A stretch of 57,691 bases of DNA, taken from assembly GCA_037447655.1 (NCBI GenBank), contig JBBHKE010000028.1, positions 107,377 to 165,067 on the forward strand, in the 5' to 3' direction. The stretch is from Zygnema cylindricum (lineage: Eukaryota > Streptophyta > Zygnematophyceae > Zygnematales > Zygnemataceae). Position numbers and translations under genes: made by a program. This document shows positions 10,501 to 20,964 of the stretch, in pieces. Under the pieces are notes generated by a model. It did no database searches. It saw only the letters and a program-made list of their open reading frames with translations, and was not told where the DNA came from. Within the stretch, counting starts at the first letter, position 1. Each line of letters starts with the position of its first letter.

Positions 10501-11928
10501 AGGCATTGATTACAAAGAGACATTCGCTCCAGTTGTAAGGTATAATTCCATACGCACCTTACTTGCTCTGGCCGCCATCCTCGACTTGGAAGTTGAGCAG
10601 ATGGATGTGAAGATGGCGTTCCTTCATGGCGAGCTAGATGAGGAACTTTATATGGAAAAGCCCGAAGGGTTCGAAGACCCCATGAACCCGAACAAAGTGT
10701 GTAAACTGTCCAAGGCACTGTACGGACTGAAACAATCTCCACGACTTTGGAACATCAAGATCGATGAGTACTTGCAAAGTCAAGGGTTTGTAAAAATTGA
10801 GTCAGACCACTCTGTATATTACAATGCCGAAATGAACATTATAATTGTTATCTATGTAGATGCCTTGATTATCCTATGCAAAACCAAAAAGGATATAGCA
10901 AAAGTAAAAGATATGCTAAGGAGTCAATTTAAAATGAAAGACCTAGGAGAACTAAAGTATGTCCTAGGCATAGAAGTCATCAGAGATAGAGTCAACAGAA
11001 AAATCCATCCAACTCAAAGAAAATATATCGGTGAGTTACTCACCAGATTTAACTTGGAGGATGCAAGAGGAGTCAGCACCCCTTTGGAACTTGGGGAAAA
11101 GCAGATTGAGGTGTCTGAAGAGGGACAAGGGGAACAAGTGGACGCCCCTTACCGCGAAGCAGTGGGAGCCCTCATTTACGCAATGAATTGCACCGTCCCG
11201 ACATCGCCATCGCCGTCGGCATTCTAAGCCAATTTTTGCATAGGCCAAGCAAGCAACATTGGATCGCTTTTAAAAGGGTGCTGAAGTACCTCAAAGAAAC
11301 AAGAAATTACACATTGACATTAGGAGGAGAACAAGAAAGTATTTACATCCATGCTTTCAGCGATGCAGATTGGGGAGGTGATCTTACCACAAGGAAGTCC
11401 ACGACTGGTTACTTGTGTAAGATTGGAGATGGAAGCGTGAGTTGGGCGAGCAAGCTCCAGAAAACAGTGGCACTCTCCACCATGGAGGCGGAATACATGG
11501 CCGCAGCCGCAGCTGTAAAAGAGGTCCTTTGGATGAGAGCATTCCTAAATGAGATAGGCTTTTTGCAGACTGAGAGGACTAAAATATTTACAGACAGCCA
11601 GAGTTGCTTAGCACTGATTAAAAATCCTGTGAATCATCCTAAATCTAAGCACATTTCTATGAGATATCATTTTGTTAGAAATGAGATTGCAGCGGAAGCA
11701 GTGGAGTTTTCCTACACTCCTGATAAAGAAAATGCAGCGGATATGCTCACTAAGGCTATAGGAAGAGATAAGCTAAGTCTTTGTGTAAGAAAAGCAGGTC
11801 TGACTAATTTTCTTGCAGGTACAGAAAATGGTACAGAAAAAGCTAAGGAGGAGGAACCTACGGAGAGCACTATCACTCAGGAAATCAAGAAACGAAAGAT
11901 GAGTGACTCTTCAGAAAAATCTACATAA
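7527..11928 (+). pseudogene. Copia-1 gag-pol polyprotein, broken
   Basis: The domains are in copia order. Gag starts at the LTR-internal ATG (MADPAYQ). A CX2CX4HX4C zinc knuckle is at about 8245. Protease DTGAS is near 8433. The GAG-pre-integrase zinc motif is at about 8975-9105. The integrase D-D-E residues lie in HSDVWG, RSDNGGEY and AERMNR. RT is at about 10270-11000, and RNase H at about 11345-11760 has its acidic residues (SDADW, MEAEY, TDSQS). Breaks seen: a frameshift near 8200 before the zinc knuckle; a 19-bp tandem duplication in the protease site (8429-8466); TGA at 8562; a frameshift near 9768; TGA near 9962; a frameshift near 11195. The RT catalytic YVDD reads YVDA (10853-10864). 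Function is lost. Confidence 0.88.
7547..7561 (+). promoter_or_regulatory. Copia-1 primer-binding site, half-tRNA-iMet type
   Basis: GGTTACGGGCCCACC follows the LTR directly. It matches, with mismatches, the complement of the anticodon arm of initiator tRNA-Met, the internal priming mode known for Drosophila copia. In the gag frame it encodes V-T-G-P-P. Confidence 0.68.
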
Positions 11929-12346
11929 TGTACTCTCGGAGTACTATTCCCAACCTTGTTACCTCGGAAAAATCAAACAGGTTCGGGAGAATGTCACTGG
12001 CGCCTAGAGTTCTGAACCTTCACGGTTCACGAACATGTATTCGTTGGAGTGCGCCGCCTTTGTTATTCAGAACTTTCAATTTGCAGCTGACAGATGTACG
12101 TTTACGAGGTACACGGTCCTGCATGACTCTGTGGGGCGCCAGTGGCGCGACATCTGTTGATTTCTGTGCTTCACGGTCTCGTACGGACCATTCTGCGGAA
12201 CGTACACATACGATTCTGCCAAATGTACGGTTCGTTTTTAATTACGTCATCAAAATTTACCGAAAGTGACCTCGTGATATTTCAAGGAAGGTTCGTGGTC
12301 AACCAAAGTCTGTGAGTACGGAAATCACCGCAGAATCGAGTGGGAG

Positions 12347-12908
12347 TGTTGGTTTTTGGTGCGATTCTGGGCGATTCTCCGATACACCGATTTGATTCGT
12401 ATCGTTTGCGTTTTATACGTGAATAGGCGATATTTTCGGGAGGGGAATTGTAGCGGGATTTTCGCAGTTTTTCAGTTTGCAGTTTTTGTATGTCAGAACA
12501 TGTTGTTGTCCCCCACGTCTTACTGTGCGGTGGACATTTTACACGTGGCAGATTATGATTTGACCGCCACTTAGTGAGTGTGTTAGCGTTAGGCTATTTA
12601 GTTGTGTGCACAGGAGTAGGCAATTATCATTCACAGAGAGAAAAAGACAGAATAGCATCCAACTTTATTGAAAGGGACAATTTGTCCACTTTGTTTTACA
12701 ATCAACTTGTATTCCTACCTCTTTATAATGGGAGGTAACAAATCAGTCCGAAGCTTCTGTGTTTGTCCTATCTCTACCCACTCTAAATTCTGATCAAACT
12801 GCCTGGTGACTTATTCTATCTGAGCCTTGTGTTATTCTGCTCCGGAGTCGGAAATCTGTGGCGCTTAGATTTATCTTTGTCGCTCGTAATAGCCGACCCC
12901 GTGTATCA
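12347..12908 (+). repeat. Copia-1 3' LTR
   Basis: Begins TGTTGG right after the purine-rich GAGTGGGAG and ends GTATCA. The LTR-internal start codon of the 5' copy is ATA here (12889-12891). Flanking sequence after 12908 is unrelated to gag, which confirms the LTR end. Confidence 0.75.
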
Positions 12909-12919
12909 AATTGCTACGC

Positions 12920-13395
12920 TCAACCCGTAGGTGACCGCCGGTCACGCGCAAGGTTTTTTTTTTCTGTGCCGGGCGTGAATTCCGGCGCCAGGGCGGCATC
13001 AGACAACCAAAAAAAAACCCTAAACATATAACCCTAAAAATCCGAGATACCCGGGCGGTTTCTGGATTTTCATGGCGAGCGCACATTCCGGGCGGCGATA
13101 CGGAACCGGGCGGCACCGACACTTCCTCTTTCTTTCCGGAGGCGGGCGGCACCAGAGTTCCTTTGTTTTCCGGCGAGCTTCGATTCCGGTTGCCGATTCC
13201 GGGCGGCGGCGGTCGGGGGGCGGCGGTCGGGAGCCGGGCGTCACCCGACGTCCTCTTTCGATAATCATTGCGGAATTAAGCGAGCAAACGCTTCGGCGAA
13301 CCAACATGTGAATACTAAATAGGGTTAGCACCCTATTTAGTTCGAATTCTAATTGCGCCTATTCTGTTTATTTGTACCTAGCTGTTTTTGTGAGT
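12920..13395 (+). repeat. Old dispersed element, right part
   Basis: Matches the inverted copy 18285-18530: TCACGCGCA, CATTGCGGAATTA, CGCTTCGGCGAACC, ACTAAATAGGGTT, TTGCGCCTATT and TGTTTATTTGTAC. The middle (12940-13260) is unusually GC-rich (GGGCGGC repeats) compared with the AT-rich surroundings, and includes two CCCTAAA motifs. No gene recognised. Confidence 0.55.
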
Positions 13396-13969
13396 GTACT
13401 TCGCGCTTAATGTATGTTCCCATGTAACCGTAACTTAGGGTGCGGCCCCATGTGGCTAAGTTCAGGTTTTCTGTCGTTTTCCTTTATAGCTTAGCGCCAT
13501 ATTGCCTAAGTTGCGACCGTACGAAGAAATCGCAAATTTGCAAAGTACAATTTGCGTCATTCTCGAACTTAGTATGTACGAAAATTTGTCTTCTTGCGTT
13601 TTTTCTGTCACGTCATTTTCAAACTTATCATAAACAACATCGGCAATGTGTTTTAATCTAAGTAAAACCGTTTACACCAATAGGAAAACATACTCCCACG
13701 TGTGAAAAGTTTTCGAAATTTTTTGATGAAAGAAAAAAGTACAGGGCTGTTGGTTTTTGTCCGCTAGTATCGTACGTTTTTTTTTTCCAAGGGGTCTCGA
13801 TGGTGATGTGTCATTTCACGGAAAGTGGAAAGTCTGCGAAGGTGGAAAATCTGCAGAGTCGCCCCTGTTGCTCGCACTCACTGCCACTGTCACGTCGCGC
13901 CCTATTCGCCCCTTCGAGCTACACCACTCTGCATTCTGACACAAGTTGGCTTGCATAAGTTGGCTTTAA

Positions 13970-14200
13970 GTGCATAAGTTGGCTTTAAGTGCAGCAGGAG
14001 GGAGCGAGAGGAAATTTTCAGAGCGACATTTTTTCACCACCGCGCAAGGTATAAAAGCACTACCACCATTTGAAAATCACTACAACATAAAGGTGAAGGA
14101 GGCGGATATCGTGAGATTGTCGTATGAGGTAGAACTGGCGGAGGAGCTATACTGGAGGAACGTTTCAACGGAATTGAAAGAATGTTTAACCGTTTTTTAG
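13970..14200 (+). CDS. Short reading frame, unknown, possibly not coding
   Basis: A 76-residue frame in the 3.3-kb element with a charged C-terminal half (IKVKEADIVRLSYEVELAEE). It has a nearby TATAAAA-like GGTATAAAAGC at 14048. It follows a short direct repeat (GCATAAGTTGGCTTTAAGTG, twice at about 13953-13992). No domain recognised; chance is likely. Confidence 0.15.
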   Translation: MHKLALSAAGGSERKFSERHFFTTAQGIKALPPFENHYNIKVKEADIVRLSYEVELAEELYWRNVSTELKECLTVF

Positions 14201-14209
14201 ACAATTTTT

Positions 14210-15980
14210 GAAAAGCTAAAGAGATTTTCTGTTTCAAATTCATTTTCTGATTCCGTTATTTTCAGCTTCAAATTCAATTTTTTATTCCGTTACAGTTACA
14301 TTTTCAGGTGAGGATTCAGCTTCAGTTATATATACAATTTACAAGTTTAAATTCAAATCCACTCACACTTTTGTTTCAATTCAGTTTTTCATGCAGATTC
14401 TTTGTCGAACTTAGTTACATGTTACATTTACAGTTTTCTAAAATTCGAAGTCTTCTGTCAAGAAAACAACTCAATTATTCCTTTTCATATTTTATTTTTT
14501 GAACCTTTTTGTTGTTTTAAGATCCATTTACGTAGTAGTTTTCAAACATTCTTGGACTGTTTTTAGTGTAAAGCTAATATTACTCTTATTTGAGTGGTTT
14601 TCAAGGATTTAGATCTGATATGCTTTCATTTTTTAGAAGATTATACTTTGTGATATTTGCTTTCTAAGCTTTGTTGTCAATCGCTTGAATGAATGAAAGG
14701 AAAAGTGTATGACATTGCCAATATCTGTACAAGTATAATACATCTGTCGTAAATCAATTGAATCGTAGATATATACACAACGTTGATAACGCCAAAATTA
14801 GCCCCGGACGCATCCGTTAAATGTTGCATAGAGGATATACTATACCCAAACAAAGCTCATCTGAAGTCCAAATTATCTCACGTAATTACTATTATTAGGC
14901 TATTATTTGCCCCACCCATACATCCACTCTAAATACTATGCATTTGTAAAACAATGTTAAACATCCACATTATATATTATGCACTTGTCATACAATGATT
15001 TTTGCCCTTATAACACTTGTACACTAAATACTGTGAGATTTTTTTGACAATGTCATTTGACCCTCTTTCACATCGACACTAAATCTTGTGACATCCGAGT
15101 TGCTCCTCTCAAACATCCACACGAACTGTTATGATTTGCTCCTCACAAAAAATGCAAAAATTTAGATTGATGCTTTGCAAAGAATTTAATATAGTTTGGT
15201 ATTTTGTTAAATATTTAGTTGAGTTACCACTCAGGTTTCAGCTCAATATCCAACTCAAATATCGCTTCAATACTCAGTTCAATATCTCGTTAAGTTTCCA
15301 AATAAGTATTCACTTGGTTTGAAGTTAAAGTAAAAAATTCAGATGTTCACTATTTGTTCCAGTTGAGTATCTTGTATATTATTGAGTTCAGTATTTAGTG
15401 CAAAATTCAGTTTATTATTCTGTTTTGTAATTATTTCAGTTCGGTATTCTGTTAAATATTTAGTTCTGGTACCGCTTCAGTCCTCATTTTAGTATTATAT
15501 TTAAAATTCATTCCGATATTCAATTAAATTTCCAAATCAGTATTCAGTTTGGTATGAAATTAAGTGTTTGGTTCTATTTCCAATTGAGTATCTAAAATAT
15601 AGTGTTCAGTTCACTATCCACTGTAATATTTGGTTCGGTTTTCTGTTAAATATTTTGTTCAGCTTTCAATTCAATAAATAGTTTAGTATTCGATTCAATA
15701 CTTAGTTCAGTAACTAGTTCAGTTTCCTAATAAGTAAGCAGTTCGGTATGAGGTTAATATTCATTTCAGTTTTCAATTCAACATTTTGTTGTGTTTCAGT
15801 TGAGTGTCCAATGCATTATTGAGATTAGTATTCACTGCAATATTCAGTTCATTTTTCAATTCAGTATTAATCAGTTTACTGTTCAGTAGTTGATTCAATA
15901 TTCAGCTCGATTATGAATTCAGTATTCAATTCACTGTCCACTTTAGTTTGTAGATCAGTATTCATTCAAGTTCGAATGCC
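14210..15980. repeat. AT-rich degenerate repeat built on TTCAGTATTCAGTT
   Basis: From 14210, and densely from 15180 to 15970, short motifs such as TTCAGTTCAGTATT, ATTCAGTTC and AATATTCAGTTC recur every 10-20 nt with many changes. Between them (14500-15130) is plain AT-rich DNA. This is the internal filler of the 3.3-kb element; no gene seen. Confidence 0.6.
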
Positions 15981-16052
15981 CATGGAAACCCTAAAAATAT
16001 ATATATATAAAAAAATGTCAAGACAATATCTCATTAGTAACACATTAAGTCA

Positions 16053-16490
16053 GTGGAATTCATCCAAATGATACCGCATAGATCAAAATATGACGTAAAT
16101 ATTGAATGTTCTTTATCCAATGACTGTCAAAAAAAAAGCTCCAACGTGCAACATTCTCACCATCTCCTATGCTTCCAAACTGGGAGTTTTTTTGTGCCAT
16201 CGAATTCAAACAAGACAAATGTCACTTCTACCATAGTCTTTGTGAAAGCCTACAACCGTTTAACAGCAACAACCTTGCGGATGCCAAAGTTGAATTGGAG
16301 GGAAAGTTACTTCCTTAGCATCTTACCTCGTTGTTCAGAGTGCAGATGTTTGGGCAAAGGAGGTAAAATAGAGATTCAAAGCACGAGGAAATTTTCAAAG
16401 GGGAAACCGTACAGTGAAGGCAGCGGAAACGTCAATTCTTCAGCCATGGACAGCATCCATGGACAGAGGGCTGAAAAGGTAAGCGTCTAG
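16053..16490 (+). CDS. Unrecognised 145-residue frame in the 3.3-kb element
   Basis: Open from 16053 to 16490. Near the C-terminus it has CSECRCLGKGG and a Lys/Ser-rich tail. A good donor-like GAAAAGGTAAGCG lies at about 16470, just before the stop, so it could be an exon rather than a whole gene. No known domain, and no homologous frame in the shorter family members. Coding status is unproven. Confidence 0.2.
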   Translation: MEFIQMIPHRSKYDVNIECSLSNDCQKKSSNVQHSHHLLCFQTGSFFVPSNSNKTNVTSTIVFVKAYNRLTATTLRMPKLNWRESYFLSILPRCSECRCLGKGGKIEIQSTRKFSKGKPYSEGSGNVNSSAMDSIHGQRAEKVSV

Positions 16491-16725
16491 AAAATGTCAC
16501 GAAAGTTTATGCGACGTCACAAACAATTTTTAACAATCTGGTGCGTCATCACAGATTGTACACGGTGACAGTCGTCACGGACGTTGTCGACGTATACAAT
16601 CGTCACAAACTTAAGTAACAATTTCGAGTGAACACATAGAGACACTTGAAATCCGGGTCCGCCGGATCCGCGCTAAAAGTCAAAGTAAGTACGCTAAGTT
16701 ACAGCTACATGGGGCCGCACCCTTA

Positions 16726-17672
16726 GGGCGTGTGCCCATGTGTTCAAGTAAGGGTTTTTTTTTCGTCGTTTACACAGAAAATGGGACTTCCAACAAGAAA
16801 ATATTACGCCGAACGAAAAATGGGCAAAAACACAAGTACATTTTGCGTCATCTTGGACCTTGGAAGGTACGGCAATTTGGCGTTATTATCATCGCGACCC
16901 ACTTCCAGCTCATCTTCACACTTTCACTGGAATCAAATCGCGACCTGGTTTTAATCAAAATAACATCCTATTGACGAATAGGAAACTTGGATTGCACGCG
17001 TCAAACGTTTTCAAAATTTTTTGCACGAAGGAAAGTACACGCTATTTTTTTCACTACTCGTCACGAGCATGCACATAAGATAATGACAAACATGTACGGA
17101 AAAAAAACTTGCAGGGGTCTCGGACCTCCATTTTCCTTCATGGGTCCTTTGCAAAAGTTTACGTCGTCCTCGTCTCTCTTCCTCTTTCTCACTCGATCGC
17201 TCTTATTTCTCTCTCCCCTAAATGAAATGCGGCAATGATGGTTTTAAATGAAAGATATATTTTTTATCTTTTTTTTGAATATCTTTGGTCGTAGTGTGAC
17301 GGCATATCGAATGATAAAAGATAAATAAAAAAAATCGGAAGCCATGGCGGAATGTTTACGTATTAATGACGTCACAGCGTGGCGTGATTTCGCAACGTCA
17401 AAACACTAAACATCTACGATGTCAGAAAAACCTCGACGTCTACAACCATCGCCGTTTTTGTAGACGTCACTTATTTTAGGAAGTTTCGCAGTAGTCTACA
17501 TTTCGTTTCGTAGTCTGTCGCACATTTTGTAGACGTCTACGACTGTCACAAATTTGAAGTAATGAAAGCGCAAGTAATGAATGACATAAGAACACTTTGA
17601 AAAGTACACCGTAAAATCTGCGCTAAATTCCAATGTAACGTTTCAAAATTTCGGTTACATGGGCACACGCCC
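16726..17672. mobile_element. 0.95-kb element with perfect 16-bp inverted ends, abutting the previous one
   Basis: Left GGGCGTGTGCCCATGT (16726-16741) and right its exact complement (17657-17672). The left TTA is shared with the neighbouring element; the right flank is TTG. Subterminal sequences (TCAAGTAAGGGTTTTTTTT on the left; GTAGACGTCTACGACTGTCAC towards the right) match the same family. No open reading frame of note; non-autonomous (MITE-like). Confidence 0.7.
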
Positions 17673-17719
17673 TTGTTCGAAAACGAAACAGCACCCTACA
17701 CTACAGTACTTGCGAAACT

Positions 17720-17842
17720 GTGACGGTTGTAGACGCGTGTACAGTTTGTGATGGTTGTAGACGCGCGGACAATTTGTGACGGTTGTAGATGCGCGAACAA
17801 TTTGTGACGGTTGTAGACGTGCGTACAATTTGTGACGGTTGT
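17720..17842. repeat. 28-bp minisatellite, 4.4 units
   Basis: Units of GTGACGGTTGTAGACGCG plus (T/C)G(T/G)ACA(G/A)TTT start at 17720, 17748, 17776 and 17804, with a partial unit at 17832. Changes are few. The core GTGACGGTTGTAGACG is the same as the subterminal motif of the TTA-type elements. Confidence 0.85.
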
Positions 17843-17860
17843 TACACGATTACAAAACTA

Positions 17861-18291
17861 CACCGTGAATCGCTTTTAGTGTAAAGAAACAATTAGTGTT
17901 ATTAACGTCATATTGTGTTTCATGACCTAGTGCTAACAAAATATCCGCGCAGAATATCTTTACTGTAAATTAGTTACACGTACTGAATCTGACAAAATGA
18001 CAGTTTCACGTCATTATGACGTTTGCACTACGCGGTTTCTGAAAACGCAGTTACATGATAACGGCTTGTATTAAATCATTTCTTGTACTTTTTTTTTTAA
18101 GTACAGTTTTGCACGGTAAGACATCGACCGTACGCCACATTATTTAAAACGGCACGAGTTGTTCACGCTGATTCAAAAAGTAACTTTACTAATGTAAAGA
18201 AAAATTTAGAGTTATTTACTCTATTTAAGGTTTTAGGGTCAAAATTCGGGGTGACATAATTAGCGTTAATAACACTAATTACGATTCACGG
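17861..18291. mobile_element. Short TACACCG-ended inverted-repeat element
   Basis: Left TA|CACCGTGAATCGCTTTTAGTG, right ACTAATTACGATTCACGG|TA. TA on both sides suggests a Tc1/mariner (Stowaway-like) element. The right end lacks two bases of the inverted repeat. AT-rich interior, no coding. Confidence 0.55.
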
Positions 18292-19020
18292 TATACCGCA
18301 CGATAACAGATCCGTACAAATAAACAAAATAGGCGCAATCCGAAGCCGATCGCGTGTGGTGCGAACCCTATTTAGTATTAGCATGTCGGTTCGCCGAAGC
18401 GTCGGTTCGCGTAATTCCGCAATGAATATCGATCGAGGCCATACGCCTGCCGCCCGGATCCGTACTGCCTCCCGGGATGTGCGCTCGGCAGAAAAATGAA
18501 ATAAACGTGCGCGTGAATGGGTGGCCACATAACGGGCCGAGCGGAGCCACTGATTCCCGCATGCCGAGACGTAAAATTGAACGGCAGATCTTTACGCCGC
18601 GATCCTTCGGAGAATCGCGATACGTTCTTTGGTAATGATGTTCAAAAACCAGAAAAAGACAAATACGGCTCGGCACCCACTTGTTCGCAGATGGAACCTT
18701 CACCTTTTGGCACGCAGCGTCACTCAGATACGACCTTTTATTGAACTGACAGCCGGCCCAATGGGCGCAGCTGATACACTTGTCGACTTGGAGGAGCAAA
18801 AAAAACAGCGTTTTGCTTCCATGCGAAGAATAAAGTACGAAACAAAAATGATGGGAAAAGTACTTAGCCGAATGGACATGCGTAAGAAGATCCTACAAAA
18901 TTGTACATTTTTAGGTGAGACCTGTCAAGTTGTGTCCGTACGGACGGTGGTTCTCACCGTTCCTGACAACGTGTAGACGCCGTAAGCGCTTGCGAAAAGA
19001 CAAAAAAGTACAATCACAGG
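18285..19020 (-). repeat. Old dispersed element, uninterrupted inverted copy
   Basis: Its reverse complement reads first as 6480-6927 and then as about 12930-13395, so it represents the site before Copia-1 insertion. It partly overlaps a TACACCG element at its right edge. No gene recognised. Confidence 0.62.
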
Positions 19021-19483
19021 CGGCGATTCAGCGGATTACGGATTCCGCGTAATGTTGGTATCGGGTAGAATCATATCGCGATAATTTCGATATTTTATAT
19101 GTCGATTATCGATCGGTCAAAGCCTCGATATATCGTACCGGGACGAACAAAAATTATCGCGATGTGTTTCGCGATATATAGTACCTTTTAAATTTAATGC
19201 TTTATATAATATATTATTTTATCAAAAACGAAAAATTGTATGATACGCCGCGTATGACGTGAACTTTGTTACGTTACTTCAAGGTAGACGGCGCAACATG
19301 TAACCGTAGAAAAATTATTACCTTGTATAATTAGTACGCATTAATGTACAGAACTTCAAATTTTCAAATTTTCAAACGAAAAACTCACACTAATTTAGTG
19401 AAATGATGATATAACAAGATTTTATTTGCAGACTGTTCGTTTCAGCAGTAGCACTAGTACTAGCAGAAGCAGCAGTACCACTA

Positions 19484-20034
19484 CACCGTCAATCGCTACT
19501 AGAGTATATAACGCCAATTCGGTGCCCTTTTCTCAAAAAAAAAAGCCTGAAATACAATCCATAATTCTATTTTTTCCATTATTCTAATTAGTTTTTTTTT
19601 TCAATTAGCGTTAATAAGGAAAGTACACTGCAATGGAAATAGTGTGGCGTACGGACAGGGAATCTCCGTACGAAATGGTACTTTTTGAATTACAAAGGCA
19701 TAAAAAGACACTTAACATTATTGCGCACACATATGAATGTGCACTGGAAGAAAGAGACGCAAACTCGTCGACAAAAATCACGTTCTCATATGTTCGTCCG
19801 TCGACCGTGTGAACAGCTCGACGGCGTACGAATTGTCAGATCTTGTACGGATACACATATTACTGTAGACATTGAAAGGGCGGGTATTTATTATTAAGGA
19901 TAATCCAAATTACAGTTAGGGATTAATTAGTATATATATTTTTTTTCAAAAAAAAAAAATTCCCTATTAGTGTTAACAATACTAATTTTTTTTTTACGCT
20001 ATTTATTCCTTTACTCTAATAGCGATTGACGGTG
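19484..20034. mobile_element. TACACCG-ended element nested in a microsatellite
   Basis: Left TA|CACCGTCAATCGCTACTAGAGTA, right TACTCTAATAGCGATTGACGGTG|TA: about 25-bp inverted ends with one mismatch, TA on both sides. The flanks on both sides are AGTACTAGC-like repeats, so the target was the microsatellite. No recognised protein. Confidence 0.65.
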
Positions 20035-20079
20035 TAGTATTACTAGTATTACTAGTTTACTAGCATTCTTTAATTTTTT

Positions 20080-20300
20080 CTTTATCTTAATATTTATTTA
20101 CAACAAGAAAAAGAAAAACATAAAAAGAAAAAAAAAAAGGAAAAAAAAAAAAATCGTCCTGTAAAAAATTAGAAGAACAAAAAAAAATAAAAAAAAAAAA
20201 ATAAACATAAAAAGTAATACTAGAAGCAGCAGCAGTAGCACTAGTATTACTATGGTTAGCACTAGTACAGTAGTACTAGCAGCAGCAACAGTAGTGCTTG
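20080..20300. repeat. A-rich tract and (AGC/AGT)n microsatellite
   Basis: 20100-20210 is nearly pure A with scattered C and G; 20220-20300 is an imperfect AGCAGCAGTAGCACTAGT repeat that matches the flank of the nested element at 19440-19480. No coding. Confidence 0.6.
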
Positions 20301-20964
20301 AGTAGTACTTGTCTCTTATTTCAGAAATCACATTTTTCAAGCATAATGTGAGAGAAATCTACACAAATAACTCTAAAAACCAGAAAATAAATTCGGGAAC
20401 ATGTACGGGGACACAAACACCTACGAATAATTATAAAAAACAAGAGAAAACCAAAAAAAAAAGCTTCGATAAATCGCGATTCAATATATCAGCAAATTGG
20501 TCCGATATATCGGCAAAATATCGCGATATTTAGCTTCTCGATATATCAAAGCGATATATCGATTATCGGGCACCTAAAATTCGGTACATATCGAATATCG
20601 GCAAGTGGTCCTCGATACCCAACACTACCGATTCGATTGCATCAAGCACTGCGCGCCGTTTTCATCGAAAAAAACCATTTTCATCGATAACACGACATTT
20701 TGGCGTGACGTCGATTTTGTCTGGACATTTATCATACCACTACAACCACGTGATATACAACAAATAGGATTGTACCACGTGTCCCTTTCCTTTGTCACCA
20801 AAGACGCCAATCCTAACTCAAAACCCTCAACGGCTCAAGATCTTACACATAAAAAATCGATGGCCAATTCTCGTTGTCACAAGAAGCGAAGGCGACTACA
20901 ATGCTTTTCCCTTTTAGAAAAAGGGCAAAGCAAAAATATTAGGTAAGTTTTCCACAGAGTGGTA

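Larger units (their letters stand above)
6928..12908 (+). mobile_element. Copia-1: Ty1/copia LTR retrotransposon, defective
   Basis: A complete but dead element: 5' LTR 6928-7546, primer site 7547-7561, gag-pol 7527-11928 with copia domain order (gag, protease, integrase, RT, RNase H), purine tract 12338-12346 and 3' LTR 12347-12908. It interrupts an older repeat (6480-6927 and about 12930-13395). No clear 5-bp target duplication remains (GTAAAG on the left, AATTGC on the right). The first 120 nt of the two LTRs align poorly, so the left border (6928 or 6952) is uncertain. Confidence 0.82.
13438..16722. mobile_element. 3.3-kb element with perfect 16-bp inverted ends and TTA target site
   Basis: Left end GGGTGCGGCCCCATGT (13438-13453) and right end its exact complement (16707-16722), flanked by TTA on both sides (13435-13437, 16723-16725). 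TTA/TAA duplications and GGG-type ends fit the PIF/Harbinger-Tourist group. The outer arms match the short elements at 28717-29495 and 46123-46756. The interior holds a degenerate repeat and two short reading frames; no transposase was recognised, so it is probably non-autonomous. Confidence 0.7.
19053..20627. mobile_element. hAT-like element rich in TATCGCGATA motifs, with nested element
   Basis: The ends are inverted: left TAATGTTGGTATCG, right complement TAGTGTTGGGTATCG. Inside both ends are clusters of ATATCGCGATA and TCGATATATC palindromes. Ends of TAGTGTTG type are common in hAT transposons, but I find no clean 8-bp target duplication. The middle holds AGTACTAGC-type microsatellite and a nested TACACCG element. 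No transposase seen. Confidence 0.45.

Noticed and set aside
12347-12908. First read as the 5' end of a second truncated Copia-1, because the similarity seemed to run into gag
   Set aside because: The shared stretch stops at CA just before the primer site in the 5' copy; comparison with Copia-4 and two solo LTRs shows that the LTR truly includes the gag ATG.
17720-17842. CRISPR-like array
   Set aside because: 28-bp units are directly contiguous with no spacers, in a eukaryotic repeat context.
19053-20627. Firm hAT assignment of this element
   Set aside because: Ends fit, but no 8-bp target duplication could be found; kept as hAT-like only.
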